NCBI GenBank assembly: GCA_027924585.1
Contig: BSBM01002086.1
Coordinates: 124,001-188,000 of the forward strand
Direction of reading: 5' to 3'
From: Larix kaempferi
Taxonomy: Eukaryota; Streptophyta; Pinopsida; Pinales; Pinaceae
Length of the DNA stretch: 64,000 nt
The translations under genes and the position numbers were made by a program. The notes beneath the pieces are model-generated. The model worked only from the letters and a program-made list of their open reading frames with translations, ran no database searches and had not been told where the DNA came from. This document shows positions 23,124 to 34,250 of the stretch, piece after piece; positions within the stretch are counted from its first letter, which is position 1, and every line of letters starts with the position of its first letter.

Positions 23124-23509
23124 ATTTCCCCTCTATTTCTTTCTAATCAATCCTCAATGTTATATTAATTCCTTGGATGCAACGATAGGTATCTGATTTG
23201 GGTATGTTTTGACACATTGGCGAGATTGAATTTCGGGCAACAATAGGTCCTGAAATCGCAGAAATCACACTCGCCTGCACAGTACAGTATTCAGCGACCC
23301 AGAAATCGCACTCACTTGCAATATCTGAGGTTCCCGAAAGAAGCCAAGAGAAGAGGAAATCTTATTAACACAACAACAGAGACAACAGGCAAGGTTTAAA
23401 TCCAACTTGATTAAATCTTATTAATCCGGTATCTTGGGCCTCAAGGCATCCCTTTTTTTTCTTACGAGTGGTTGTCTATCTGCCTTATTTAATTTTTATT
23501 TTTTCAATT
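23124..23509. other. Intergenic with a short internal duplication
   Basis: CCAGAAATCGCACTCACTTGCA and CGCAGAAATCACACTCGCCTGCA are similar neighbours at 23245-23320. Nothing else is recognised. Confidence 0.4.
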
Positions 23510-24080
23510 GTCTTCTTATTTAATTTTAATTTTTTAAGTTTCTATTATATGTTTGATAAGAATTTACACGGAAAAATGGTTTGAACTATAATTTTCTGAA
23601 CAAAAATTGGGTTTGGAAAATGATTTTGATTAAAAATAGTTTAATTTGTAACTTTTTAATTAAATGTGGTATGATTTGGCTTTTTTTTTGGACTTTTCAA
23701 AATATTAGGAAGAGAAATTGAAACTTTTTCTTTAAATTTGGAAAGACTTGGAAAGACTTATTTTAGATTAATAGAATTGTTATGATTAAAGATAACAATT
23801 TCATCAATTCAAAAAGTGCAATTTTAGCCAAGATTCTGTTTCAATGATAATGAATGTTAAAAGGTTGAAAGCTTAGAAATTGAAATATTTAGCCTTCTCC
23901 ATTGTATTTTATATTTTAAAAGGACGTGCAAATATGTTATCAAAATGTTTTGTACAATTATAAAAATGTGTTTCCACACTGTACACTCTAATTATAATAC
24001 ATGAGAAATAACTCTATCATGAAGCTAAATATATTTGAGCCACTTTTGTTTGTGACATGCATAGTTAGTTTTTTTGTGTT
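23510..24080. repeat. Dispersed AT-rich repeat family, copy 3
   Basis: Collinear with the copies at 14785 and 18500 but shorter in the middle. Begins with CTTCTTATTTAATTTTA, as in copy 1, and ends near the TATATTTGAG(C/G)CACTTTTG block. Confidence 0.78.
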
Positions 24081-24386
24081 GAGGTGTTTTGTTATTATCT
24101 TTGCCAAGATAGGATATATACTTTTCGTTCACAAGTCAAAATTATTTGACTTGTATTACTTTGTTTTAAATTTATAAATATTTACAAAGTTTTTTAAATG
24201 TTTACATAATTTTTATATTAAACTTAATATTATGAAAAAATAAAATAATTTAAATAACTTTAAAAAAGCATTATTTCAATTTTTTTATTGACTTAGGATA
24301 CCTCCAATGGAACATAAATGCAATTTTAATTATCAAAATATTAATTTAAATAAAATTAATTTATAAAAATAAAATTTGTAAAACAA
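24081..24386. other. AT-rich spacer
   Basis: No frame, repeat or signal supported. Confidence 0.5.
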
Positions 24387-24677
24387 CCACGTGTCCATAA
24401 TGGTACACGGCAATTTCGAGGCCACTAGGGGACTAAGCATGTACGTACAGGTTCATCACCGGATAAGCCGGATTACATACCCCTTCAAATATCGAGAGTC
24501 CGCGCCATAAATTTCGCATTCTATATTCAACAAATATTTGACACGTGGTTACTCATTCCTTCGCTTGATTCCACTGGGATAGGGTTAGACCACGTGTTTT
24601 CATGTTTTCACCACCGTTATAACGAGCAGGAATATAAATATTGATACAAAGGCCAAGACAAGTGCGGATCAACAATG
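24387..24677 (+). promoter_or_regulatory. Promoter-like block with three G-box/ABRE motifs and a TATA box
   Basis: Three ACGT-core motifs occur within 211 bp: CCACGTGTCC (24387), GACACGTGGTT (24540) and CCACGTGT (24590). They are followed by TATAAATA at 24633-24640. G-box/ABRE elements bind plant bZIP and bHLH factors and often mark ABA-, light- or stress-responsive promoters. The block is much less AT-rich than its surroundings. The first downstream ATG (24675) opens only a 23-codon hydrophobic frame (starts MLKFTFHLILIFFLLF) that ends at TAA, so no gene follows. It may be an orphaned promoter or part of an unrecognised LTR. Confidence 0.45.
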
Positions 24678-24749
24678 TTGAAATTTACTTTTCACCTTAT
24701 CCTTATTTTTTTTCTTTTATTTTGCTTACTTTCCTTTTTTTTATAAACT

Positions 24750-25435
24750 ATAAAAATCTCTTTAGGATTTGATGGTTTTGTTTATATTGATATTTTTGAA
24801 AATTTTAGGTTTCACGTATGAGATATTTGACGAGGAGTACAGTTTAGTTATTATAAAAAAAATTAAATCTTGAAACATAATTACCTCATTTATTTATTTG
24901 TTATATTTTTTTAAAATTTGTATAAATATAACTTTAATTCATATTTTCAAACTTATCAATAAAATATTTTATTGAAAAATGAGGGTATATAATTTTTATT
25001 TAGAAATAAGCTAATCTTGTAATAAGCCTATCCTTTTATTGACTAAAATATAATTAAAGTTTAATTAAAATTTTAGACATAATATAGTTTTCTCCAAAAT
25101 CCAAAACTATCTTTATAAAAATCCATAATAACTATGTTATTTAAAATTTGAATAGTTAAAAATAAATACTACAAAATAATTAAACAATTCCATAACTATC
25201 TTATTTATTTATAACTCCATATAACTATCTCGTAATAATTTGATTCTCTTCTTAATACCTGACAAGATGGTTTTTGGTACCTTACTTAAGGACATCCAAT
25301 ATACACCTAGGTTCTACAGAACCGATTTGGGAAGGATAAACTCTGCCCCCAATAGACAAACCAACGCCCGCACCATTGATGAATTCTCCTATCAAATCTT
25401 TTATAAATCCATAACCAATCCTTGATAATGTATGC
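24750..25435. other. AT-rich intergenic DNA with first arm of a direct repeat
   Basis: 25013-25235 recurs at 25965-26185 (TTTAATTAAAATTTTAGA, CCAAAACTATCTTTATAAAAATC). The 25240-25435 part has open frames on both strands; the minus one (25282-25494) includes IGEFINGAGVGLSIGGRVYPSQ but no family could be assigned. Confidence 0.55.
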
Positions 25436-25966
25436 ATTTTTGGCTTGATCAAAAAGCCCAGGTAACAGGTTCCACTTGCAAGTTCCTTCATCATTTCTAC
25501 CGGGAAGATAACACTCAGGCGGATTTGATGTCTAGGTGGGGCCTTTTGGCTCGGGAGGGTTGTATTTTCTTTGAACTCAAGGAAGATCTATTGTCGAGGG
25601 AGTCTATAGCTCTTCCTCTCTTTCCGGTATAGATGCTTGTTTGATTGTTTCTCCTTTTGGATGATCCTTTTTGTATTATCTTCACATTAGCAGAGGTCTG
25701 TGGCTATATTATCTTATATCTTATTTCTTTTTGTTCTTCCATTGCTGGAAAATCACTCTATGATATCGGTGAGATTATGGATCTCAAGGCTACCAAGGTT
25801 AGAATTGGGTTAGAATTGGCCTTGTGCGGGGATGTATCTTTACAATATGCTAGATCATGGTTTTGATGATCATCTATATGGTTTATCTTCAGGAATTGCT
25901 GAGGAAGATGTAATTTTTGCCAATTATACTATCAATAGTATAGAGTTTTTCCACAGTGAAAAAAAA
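25436..25966 (+). mobile_element. 5'-truncated L1-type LINE remnant
   Basis: Translation gives STCKFLHHFYREDNTQAD, which aligns with the C-terminal RNase H of the full-length LINE at 26965-33749 (block CKHTYRENNAEADQAS). It is followed by a stop, about 330 bp of 3' untranslated sequence and a short A-run (GTGAAAAAAAAC) at about 25957-25967. Flanking DNA on both sides shares a direct repeat of about 220 bp, too long for an ordinary LINE target duplication. The 5' boundary is uncertain, perhaps 25240. Confidence 0.72.
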
Positions 25967-26189
25967 CTATATTGTAATAAGCATATCCTTTTCTTCATTA
26001 AAATATAATAAAAGTTTAATTAAAATTTTAGAGATAAGTAGAGTTTTCCCAAAATCCAAAACTATCTTTATAAAAATCAGTGATAACTATGTATCTTAAA
26101 ATTTGCACAATAAAAAAAAATTACTACAAAATAATTAAATGACTCCATATAACTATCCTATTTTATTTATAAATTTATGCATTAAGAAA

Positions 26190-26514
26190 ATATCACGATC
26201 TAATTTCATTTTGTACAAAATCACAATTTCAATCACTAAAAACTCATTGTTTTATTTTTCTCTTCTTTCATTTGTATTATTCTTGCTAATATGTCATACA
26301 TGTCTCTATTGGATAGCATCCACATGCATAAGAACTACCTTGCAACACTACACTAAATCCACAAAAAACAAAGCCAGTATTCTTAATTTGGAATTCTAAT
26401 ATTATGATAAGATAAAAAGTCACGACATTGCTAGATTGTTTGCATAATAAAGTTTTTCCAACAGAGTCTAGATTGATTAGGGTTTTAATACCTTCATGGC
26501 TAGCACTCAATGAG
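26190..26514. other. AT-rich intergenic, no gene seen
   Basis: Two overlapping short frames on opposite strands (26139-26399 plus and 26286-26510 minus) carry no motif. Confidence 0.45.
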
Positions 26515-26636
26515 AAATATATGAAATATTTTAATTCATATATTTATATACTCAGAAATATATGAAATATTTTAATTCATATATTTATATACTCATAAAT
26601 ATATGAAATATTTTAATTCATATATTTATATTATGA
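26515..26636. repeat. 41-bp tandem repeat, 3 copies
   Basis: AAATATATGAAATATTTTAA starts at 26515, 26556 and 26597, exactly 41 bp apart. Copies are nearly identical. The unit includes the palindromic run ATATATGAAATATTTTAATTC. Confidence 0.93.
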
Positions 26637-26719
26637 GAATAATAAATAAAGCATATTAGAAATATATTATTAATTAAATTTTAATTAAATAAATATACAT
26701 TATGAAGATGAAAACACCA

Positions 26720-26885
26720 ATTTCTTTATATTAACCAATCATGTGGCAATACTAGTTTCTTTATATTAACTAGGTATGTAAAGGCATTATACCTTTACAT
26801 GTTTCTTTATATTAATTGATCATGTGACAATACTAGTTTTTTTATATTAACCAAGGTTGTAAAAGCATCAATACCCTTACATGTT
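26720..26885. repeat. Imperfect tandem repeats around TTTCTTTATATTAAC
   Basis: Four spaced copies of TTTCTTTATATTAA(C/T) or TTTTTTTATATTAAC, alternating with CATGTG(G/A)CAATACTAG and a TGTAAA(A/G)GCAT block. It looks like a decayed array with units of about 40-50 bp. Confidence 0.7.
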
Positions 26886-26899
26886 AGAATCTTTTTTGT

Positions 26900-26948
26900 A
26901 CTTCTGAAACAAATTATTCAACTTACAATTGTTTATCAAGACCCTTAT
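26900..26948. repeat. Host direct repeat split by the LINE insertion
   Basis: ACAAATTATTCAACTTACAA and TTGTTTAT occur before the LINE (26919-26938) and again after it (33777-33802). The host therefore had two tandem copies of a unit of about 60 bp, and the LINE entered the second copy. Confidence 0.7.
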
Positions 26949-26964
26949 ATATTAGACCCTTTTT

Positions 26965-27357
26965 TTGATTTTTTTTTGCATAATTAATGTATATAACATT
27001 TTGTGGACTTTAGGGTCTCGACTGGGGCTAGGCGAGGAGGCAAGGGTTTGATGGGATGGCGACGTAGGGTCTAAGCTGTGACTATGGCGTCAGCCATGGC
27101 CACTGCAGACGGCAGCAGGCCGTCAGCGGTGTCAGATGTTGGCACGGATCCCTTGGCAGTATTGTATTGGACTCATGGTCAAGTTTAAGCTGGTGTAACA
27201 GTGGTATGTATTTTTTTACTGTTTTTTCTAACTCTCTTTCACCTGCGGTAGCTTCTTGAACTTCATGGTTATGGAGCTGTTGGACGAAGTGGATTATAGT
27301 AGTGACACGCTGCGCCATTGAGACATTTGGAGCTCGCCACCTGGCGAAACTCGGTTT
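26965..27357 (+). other. LINE 5' untranslated region
   Basis: The start is AT-rich. From about 27010 the sequence turns GC-rich and CpG-containing, typical of an internal LINE promoter region. No core promoter motif was identified. Confidence 0.55.
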
Positions 27358-29274
27358 TTGAGGAGCGACGGTGGTTTTGACGGAGGCAGTTTAGCGGACT
27401 ACCATCTGAACGAAGGTCTGTTTCCTTTTGCTGAGAGGGCCTCCCTGGTTTATTCTTCGGCGCCTTCCTTGTTGGCTTCTCCCCTCTGGGAAAGGAATGG
27501 TGAAGGATTTGCACCGACGGGCAGGATTGACTCAATCTGGGGTGTTTCGGTCCCACACTCACCCTCTCCGGAACCTGTAAGCGCGAGTTTAGGAGACCCT
27601 ACTGATTTCTTGCTCTCCTCGGACGGCTCACATGAATCTCCGGTGCGGGAGTTAAGCGGGGTGTCGAACGTAAGGGGAGTATTCTAGGGCTTGCATGGAA
27701 GCGGGGCCTTGCAGGGAGGTGAATGTGCTACGGATTTGGACTGGGCCGAACAACGGGGTTTCTCTAGCCCGGTCGGTGACTTGGTTAGGAAGGATGTGGG
27801 CTGTGGTGCCGAATCTGAGGGTTCTAAGAGCCCACGGGCGAAGACGTGTAGGAGGTGGCTCAAGAACTCGGGCAGAGCACCTAACTACGCATTGGGGGAG
27901 GACATCGGTTTCCAACATATACTTGAAATGGTTAATTCAGTATTGGTGGGTAGGGTTTATGGCAGGGCGGTGAGTCTTAAATCGATGATACAGTGGGCAT
28001 CCAGTGTTTGGCTGGGTCATTGTGGGTATGTTCCATGGATTGTGGGACTCTCTGGAGGTTGGTTTGCTTTCCACTTCAACTTTGATGCACATGTTGTATG
28101 GATGCTCAGCTCGAACTGGTCTATCTTCAAGGCTCCACTACTTCTCAAGCCATGGAACCCAATGTTTGACGCGAGCCGTGAGAGAATGGATACTATTCCT
28201 CTTTGGGTAAGGCTTCCTGGGCTACCCTTGCAGTATTGGGCTGAGGATCATTTTAGGAGCATTGGAAATCTTTTGGGAAGTTATTTGGAAGCCGATTTCT
28301 CATTCCAAACCACTGCAGTTCAGAAGGTAGCTAGGATCCTGGTTAGCATCAATGTTCGGGAAGGCTTATTTGAGAGCATGGATTTGAAATGGGGACCTTA
28401 CTGCTTCACACAAACTCTGGACTATGAGAATGTGCCGTTTCAGTGCAGAAGATGCCATGCTTATGGGCACCCGGCCGTCGAATGCTCCCTGCCGGTCCGT
28501 ATGAAGATTGGCAAGAATTTGAAGAGGAGGCCCATGGAGGAGGTGGCAGGGGATATAAGGGGTGGAGAAGCGCAGGGTGAGCAGGTTTTGGATCACCCCT
28601 TTGAGGATTATATCTCTGATGAAGTAGTAGCTGAGAACACTCAGGAGTTGGATATGGTAGCTGAGAACATTCAGGAGAAGGATAGCATTGTCCCTGAGCT
28701 GAACGTTTTTTCGGGCACAGTAGAGAATGACCGTCTTTTTACACCTGACAAGACTTTGGAGGTCTCATTACTTGCTTTGGATCGCGTCCCCGACAATGTG
28801 GCTGGTACTTCTTCTGCGCCTTTCATTAACCCTTCCTTCAGTCTTTTTTTTAATAACTTTGTTCTTCCTGGCTTCGATTGGGTGGATGGCTTTAGGAATT
28901 TAAATATCTCTTCCAAGTCGATGGCTCTTCTACCCTCTCTTCAGGATGATGTTGGCTCCTCCCTTGTGACGGAAACCACCCGGATTAATTGCCCTTCCCC
29001 TGTTCCTTATGATGATTCTCCTGTTTTAGTTCAAGTGATGGCTGAGACCTCTTCACCCACCGGCTCCTCGGAGTCTGGTTACTTCTTACGTTCCATGAAC
29101 AAAGCCAATGGAGGAGGATTAGGGCTGGAAAAACCTAAAAAACCTAAAACTAGGGGAAGGAAGTCCTTCATCTCACAGGCCAAAACCGGAGCGCGCTCGG
29201 ATCTTTGGAATGGTACACAACTTTCCATTGAAAGGGCACTTAGAGCAGTGAATTCCCACTTGGATGGGTTGTGA
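27358..29274 (+). pseudogene. LINE ORF1, nucleic-acid-binding protein (DUF4283 and CCHC zinc knuckle)
   Basis: The frame is open from 27322 to a TAG at 27685-27687, then from 27688 to TGA at 29272-29274 (527 residues in the second part). The DUF4283 region, with LPLQYWAEDHFRSIGN and related blocks, spans about 27930-28430. A perfect CX2CX4HX4C knuckle, CRRCHAYGHPAVEC, starts at 28444. The C-terminus is acidic, then Pro/Ser-rich and basic (KPKKPKTRGRK). ORF1 proteins of plant L1 elements bind element RNA in the particle. The first in-frame ATG after the TAG is at 27928, inside the conserved domain, and no ATG lies upstream in frame. Either the original start has mutated or the TAG truncates the N-terminus. 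Confidence 0.82.
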
Positions 29275-32200
29275 TGAAGATTATGTCTTTCAACTGTCGA
29301 GGTCTTGCTGGTCCCTCCAAAAGACCAGCTTTGCGACGGATGCTGCAACTTGAGCATCCTGATGTTCTGCTTTTACAAGAAACAATGTGTGGCAGTGATG
29401 AGGCTATTGACAGACTTAAGGCTTGGTTTCCTGGGTGGTGCTTTGAAGCATTGGAATGTAGGGGTCGATCCGGAGGCTTGGCAATTGGTTGGAAAGAGGC
29501 TAGGGTTTGTGTATCCTCCAGTTGGGGGATGCAGTCGGTTTTGGGAATTTCTTGCAGATTCTTGGATTTTGACCGAACCTTTACTATTTTTAATATTTAT
29601 GGACCTTACTGTGAGAGGGAAATGTTTTGGAACTCACTTCTGAGGAGAAATCAGCTCAGGGGGGATTCTGTGATTATGGGGGGTGACCTTAATTTTTCTT
29701 TGGGTCATACTGAGGTTTGGGTGCCGCACGCAAATGCGGATCCCCTTACAAACTTTTTTGTTCGGAAGTTTATTAAAGGAAACTGGATTGATGTGGAACC
29801 TGTTCTGTTGAAGCCAACCTGGAGGAATAAGAGAATTGGTCAGGACAGTGTGGCTAAGAGACTGGATCGATTTTTACTATCTAATCCTCTTGTGGAGGCA
29901 ACCTTCTTTGTACGACAATGGATTGGATCAGGGGGTAGCTCAGACCATGAACCAATATTTTTGGAGATGAAAGATGGTCCCAACAAACCTCCTGCTCCTA
30001 TTAAATTCAACAAGGTATGGTTGGAAGACTCGACCTTCCTGGAGTTGATTCAGCAACATTGGGTACCTTTCCATACTGAATCGATTCATTCTGCTGCCTT
30101 TCATTTTGCAGAGAATCTCAGAACTCTTAAGGAACCCATTAAATCATGGGCAGCTGAGAAGAGGAGGAGGGATGATAAGGCACTTAAATATATTGAAGGA
30201 GAAATTGCCACTATTGCTGAAGAAGTGGGTGGTGGTTACAGCTCTCAAACGTCAAAGGACCGCTTAGTTCTATTGGAAAATCAGAGGAACCGTATACTTT
30301 TTCAGCTCGAGGAAACTTGGAGACTGAAAATCCGGGCCATTTGGTTGGAAAGTGGGGATGAGAATTCTAAATTCTTCCATGCTTACGCAAAAGGAAGGAG
30401 GTCTGCTAATACCATTTGGAGTTTGGAGGATGCGGAAGGTAATTCTAGGTCAACATTTGAAGGGCTGGCTTCTGTGGGGGTTTCTCATTTCAGGAAGCTT
30501 TTCAAGGCCAGCGAGAGAGTGAATATTGAAGAGGTGATTCGTGTAGCCCAACTTTTTCCCAGGTTTGTGGAAGAGGAGGATAACAGGCACTTGATGGCCC
30601 CCATTTCAGGGGAGGAATTATCAAAGGTATTGGCAAGCTTTCAGAAGGATAAGAGCATTGGGCCCGATGGGTGGACTATTGAATTTTTTATTGCTCTCTT
30701 TGATATCATTGGGAATGATCTGCTTGAACTTGTGGAGGACTCGAGAAGAACTGGTAGGGTGCCAGCCAACATAAACTCCACATTCATTGCACTAATTCCC
30801 AAGGTGGACACTCCTTCTTCATTAAACGACTTTCGGCCTATCTCTCTGTGCAACTGTGTGTACAAGATTGTTACAAAAGTTATTGCTAGCAGACTTAAAC
30901 CTATTCTTTCCTCTCACATCTCTGAAGAGCAGTTTGGGTTTTTGGAAGGGCGCCAGATTCATGAGGCTATTGGCATTGCTCAGGAAGGGATGCATAGCAT
31001 TACGACTAAAAAAATGAAAGGAGCTATTCTCAAAATTGATCTGTCCAAAGCATTTGATAAGGTGAGCTGGTTATATATCTGACTCATGCTTACCCATTTA
31101 GGCTTTGAGATTGGCTTTATACGCTGGATAATGAGTTGTATTACCACTGTATCCTTCTCAGTCTTAATGAATGGAGCAGCAACCCAGTTTTTTCATTCTG
31201 GCCGAGGATTACGACAGGGATGTCCTCTCTCTCCTCTCTTATTTCTGTTGGTGGCTGAGAGCCTGAGTAGAGCCATCAAGGAAGCTAAACGGGTTGGAGA
31301 TTATGAAGGGATTTTGGTTGCACCAGGACTTTCTCTAAATCATCTGCTATTTGTGGACGATATCCTGATCTTCTGTTCAGGATCTAGATTGGACGCTGTT
31401 AGGCTTAAAGAGATATTGCAACTCTTTGCAACTGCAACTGGAATGGAGATTAATGAAGGGAAATCCACTCTCACTGTCTCTCTTTTGAGGGAGGAGGATT
31501 ATATCTTATATTCTACATCATTTCCTTTCACGATCCTCAATCTTTCTGAAGGGTTAAAATATCTGGGTTTCAATTTGAAGCCTAATGATTACTTAAAAAA
31601 GGATTGGACCTGGTTGTTGGAAAAGCTGGAAAAGAGGTTGAAGTCTTGGAGCTTCCGGTGGCTCTCGCGTGCTGGGAGGCTTGTCCTTGTCAAGACGGTG
31701 CTGGAAGCTATTCCGGTATATTGGATGTCACTTGCATGGATTCCTAAAGGGACTTTGGAAGCAGCAAGGAAGATTTGCTTTAAATTTCTGTGGAATGGAA
31801 AGGATGATGTTCATGTCACCCCATGGGTGAGATGGGACAGAATTGCAGCCCCAAAAGCTTTGGGGGGGTGGGGTCTCAAGAATATTTTTCATTTCTCTAA
31901 GGCTTTGGCTGCAAAGTGTGGTTGGCGTTTAATTAAGTCTGATGGCTTCTGGGCCAAGGTTATGTTGCAGAAATATGTTGAACCAGACACTGTGGAAGAT
32001 TGGATATGCTCTCCACAGAAGCGACATTGTGGTGGCTCTGTCATTTGGAAAGCCTTGGTGAACTCTTTCGATGTCATTGAGCACAATCTTGCTTGGGATG
32101 TCGGCAATGGTCACAGGCTTCGGATCGGTCGCGACCCCTGGGTCGGATGCGAAGCCCAACACATCCTGTCTAATGATTTGATGGAGGAATTGCGGCACCA

Positions 32201-33410
32201 TGGTTTACTTTCTCTCAGTCAGTTAGCGGATATGGATAATATTTGGATGGGAAGACCCCTTTGGAGAAGGCTTGAATCATTCAGCTTAAGAGTGGAGCTG
32301 GTAGATGAATTAAGACAATATTTCAAAGCACTTTGCAGGGATCAGGTTTTTTTGACTGATGCAGATGATACTCTTATCTGGGATGGGGATCCGACTGGAA
32401 ACTACACACCTAAAAGTGGATACCAGTGGATTAGTGAGAACTACGAGCAAAGAGATCTAGTTTGGTGGTGGAAAACGGTTTGGAAACTCCACTGCCCACC
32501 CAAAGCCAGACTTTTCTTGTGGTGTACATTGGCTAACCGGATTCCGACGTGGGAAAACTTGCAGAAGCGTAGTTTTCATGGGCCTAGCCGATGTTATTTG
32601 TGCAAACTATGTGAGGAAACTATTACACACCTGTTCCTGCAGTGCCGATTCACCATAGAGGTTTGGAACATTATATCTCGCATCTTAAAAATGCCACTGC
32701 CTTGGGTTGGAAACTCGTTTGAGGATGCCTGGAGGAGATGGACAGACAATGTGGCATTGAAATTTTATAAAGCTCTTCCTCCGGTGGTGATCTGGGGAAT
32801 TTGGCTCATGCGTAAAAGTGGATTGTTCAAAGACAATATGGGAACTCCGTCTCAAGTTGCAATTACCAGCTGTGGGATATTTCTTGCACTCAAGCGGGCT
32901 CGGCTGCCACCCTCTCCCCGTAATATTCAACCTGTGGATATTGATAGATCCCAGCCATGGGGTTTCTTTGATGGGGCCTGTCAAAATGATATTTGTGGGG
33001 GAGGGGCTGTTCTTTTTATCTCCCCTGTACACTACTATGTGATGGCATTTGGTTTTGGGAGGGGAACAAACAATTGGGCAGAGATACTAAGTCTCAAGAT
33101 GTTGATTTCTTATGCTGTGGAACTTTCTATCCAGAAAATTAATGTTTTTGGTGACTCTTTGAATGTGGTTAATTGGGTTAATGGCACATACATCTGCAGC
33201 AATCGGAGGATTGCATCTGTTTTGGACCAAATTCAGAATGTCACTCTCACTTTGGAAACTTTTACTTGCAAGCACACTTACCGTGAAAACAATGCTGAGG
33301 CGGACCAGGCCTCCAAGGAGGGACTCCATCTGGGGGTCGGCACTTGGAAAATTAATGAATTTATGAATGGGAATGTGCATGCCTTCTTCCACAGAACATT
33401 TATAGAATGA
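29274..33410 (+). pseudogene. LINE ORF2: endonuclease, reverse transcriptase and RNase H, one internal TGA
   Basis: The frame runs 29274-33410 (about 1378 codons) with one stop, TGA at 31080-31082, within the RT domain after KAFDKVSWLYI. The N-terminal 235 residues are an APE-type endonuclease (MSFNCRGLAG, LLLQETMCG with Glu, GGDLNF with Asp, SSDHEPIF with His). RT follows, with KVIASRLKP, EEQFGFLEGRQI, RGLRQGCPLSPLLFLL and the FVDD active site at 31350-31361 (residue 693). Next is a zinc-binding zf-RVT region (HCPPKARLFLW, CYLCKLCEETITHLFLQC). The C-terminus is an RNase H domain from about residue 1229 (FFDGA, NWAEILSLKM, FGDSLNVVNWV, NNAEADQAS). RNase H at the end of ORF2 is known in plant L1 lineages. 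The start ATG overlaps the ORF1 stop in TGATG. Confidence 0.93.
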
Positions 33411-33749
33411 TCGGGACTAAGGGTCCTTGGCTCCGGGTCCAGTCACAGGTGATATATTTTTTGAGGAGACAGAACATCAAACTTTTTGCTCTTGTAGTTT
33501 TGTATATAATATTAGAACTCATTTTTGTAATTGACAATACCAGTTTTTAAAGACACCAAAGAGTATATACTTGATTTTTGTAAATGATGTTATTACTCAC
33601 ACAGTGAGAACATCGTAGCTCTTTTTTGGGCACACTACAGGGTGATTATCACAGCAGTATTACACTCCACTCTAGATGAGTGAGTTGTTCAATGTAATTT
33701 CGTACTCCATGGATGAAATGAAATTACGCTTTTTTTTTGGGGGAAAAAA
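33411..33749 (+). other. LINE 3' untranslated region and A-tail
   Basis: 339 bp from the ORF2 stop to AAAAAAA at 33744-33750. Several T-runs are present. It contains no gene. Confidence 0.75.
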
Positions 33750-33802
33750 ATATTAGACCCTTTTTAATCTACCAAACAAATTATTCAACTTACAATTGTT
33801 TA

Positions 33803-34250
33803 TAAACTTGGGGTTTGCGATCCACTTGATTAATACAACAAAGAAATTGAATACACTTATCATATTTTAAAAGATGAAATCTCTTTTCCCTAACTTGTAT
33901 CAACATTCGTATTGGATATAACACCGAAATTCAAGTTGACTTAACAAATGTTCCACCAAATATATATATTCTCATGAGAAACTTTGAGCCAATTGCCCAC
34001 ATTTTGTATACAATGTAAACTCATAGACTCCCAACATCTAATTTAGTAGGGACAATGAGTTGGGCATACAACAAAGTCAACAACCATCATGAGGATGTTT
34101 TCACTAACTTAAAATTTAGGGCTTTGATGGAGGTACAATAAATGTTAACCCTTCACCAGCTTATCGAAGCTCTATTAGCTTGTGCTCGGGGCCTTATCCT
34201 TTTTTGCTCTGACATCCTTTTGGCAGGGATATGCTGCAACACAGCTTTCT
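33803..34250. other. Intergenic, no gene seen
   Basis: No frame longer than about 60 codons and no recognised repeat. Confidence 0.5.

Larger units (their letters stand above)
26965..33749 (+). mobile_element. Full-length plant L1-type LINE retrotransposon
   Basis: Two-ORF non-LTR element, about 6.8 kb, with a GC-rich 5' leader, ORF1 (DUF4283/zinc knuckle), ORF2 (endonuclease, RT, zinc-binding region, RNase H), a 339-bp 3' untranslated region and a short A7 tail. The 16-bp target duplication ATATTAGACCCTTTTT is at 26949-26964 and 33750-33765. This duplication proves insertion by target-primed reverse transcription. The 5' end is placed right after the first copy, although GC-rich sequence only starts near 27010. 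Only one nonsense codon spoils ORF2, so the copy is fairly young. Confidence 0.93.

Noticed and set aside
25282-25494. Minus-strand 70-residue frame with protein-like composition
   Set aside because: It overlaps the plus-strand LINE remnant and no family could be recognised.
27081-27562. Minus-strand frames in the LINE 5' leader
   Set aside because: They mirror the GC-rich leader and ORF1 start; no motif, and the plus-strand frame is the coding one.
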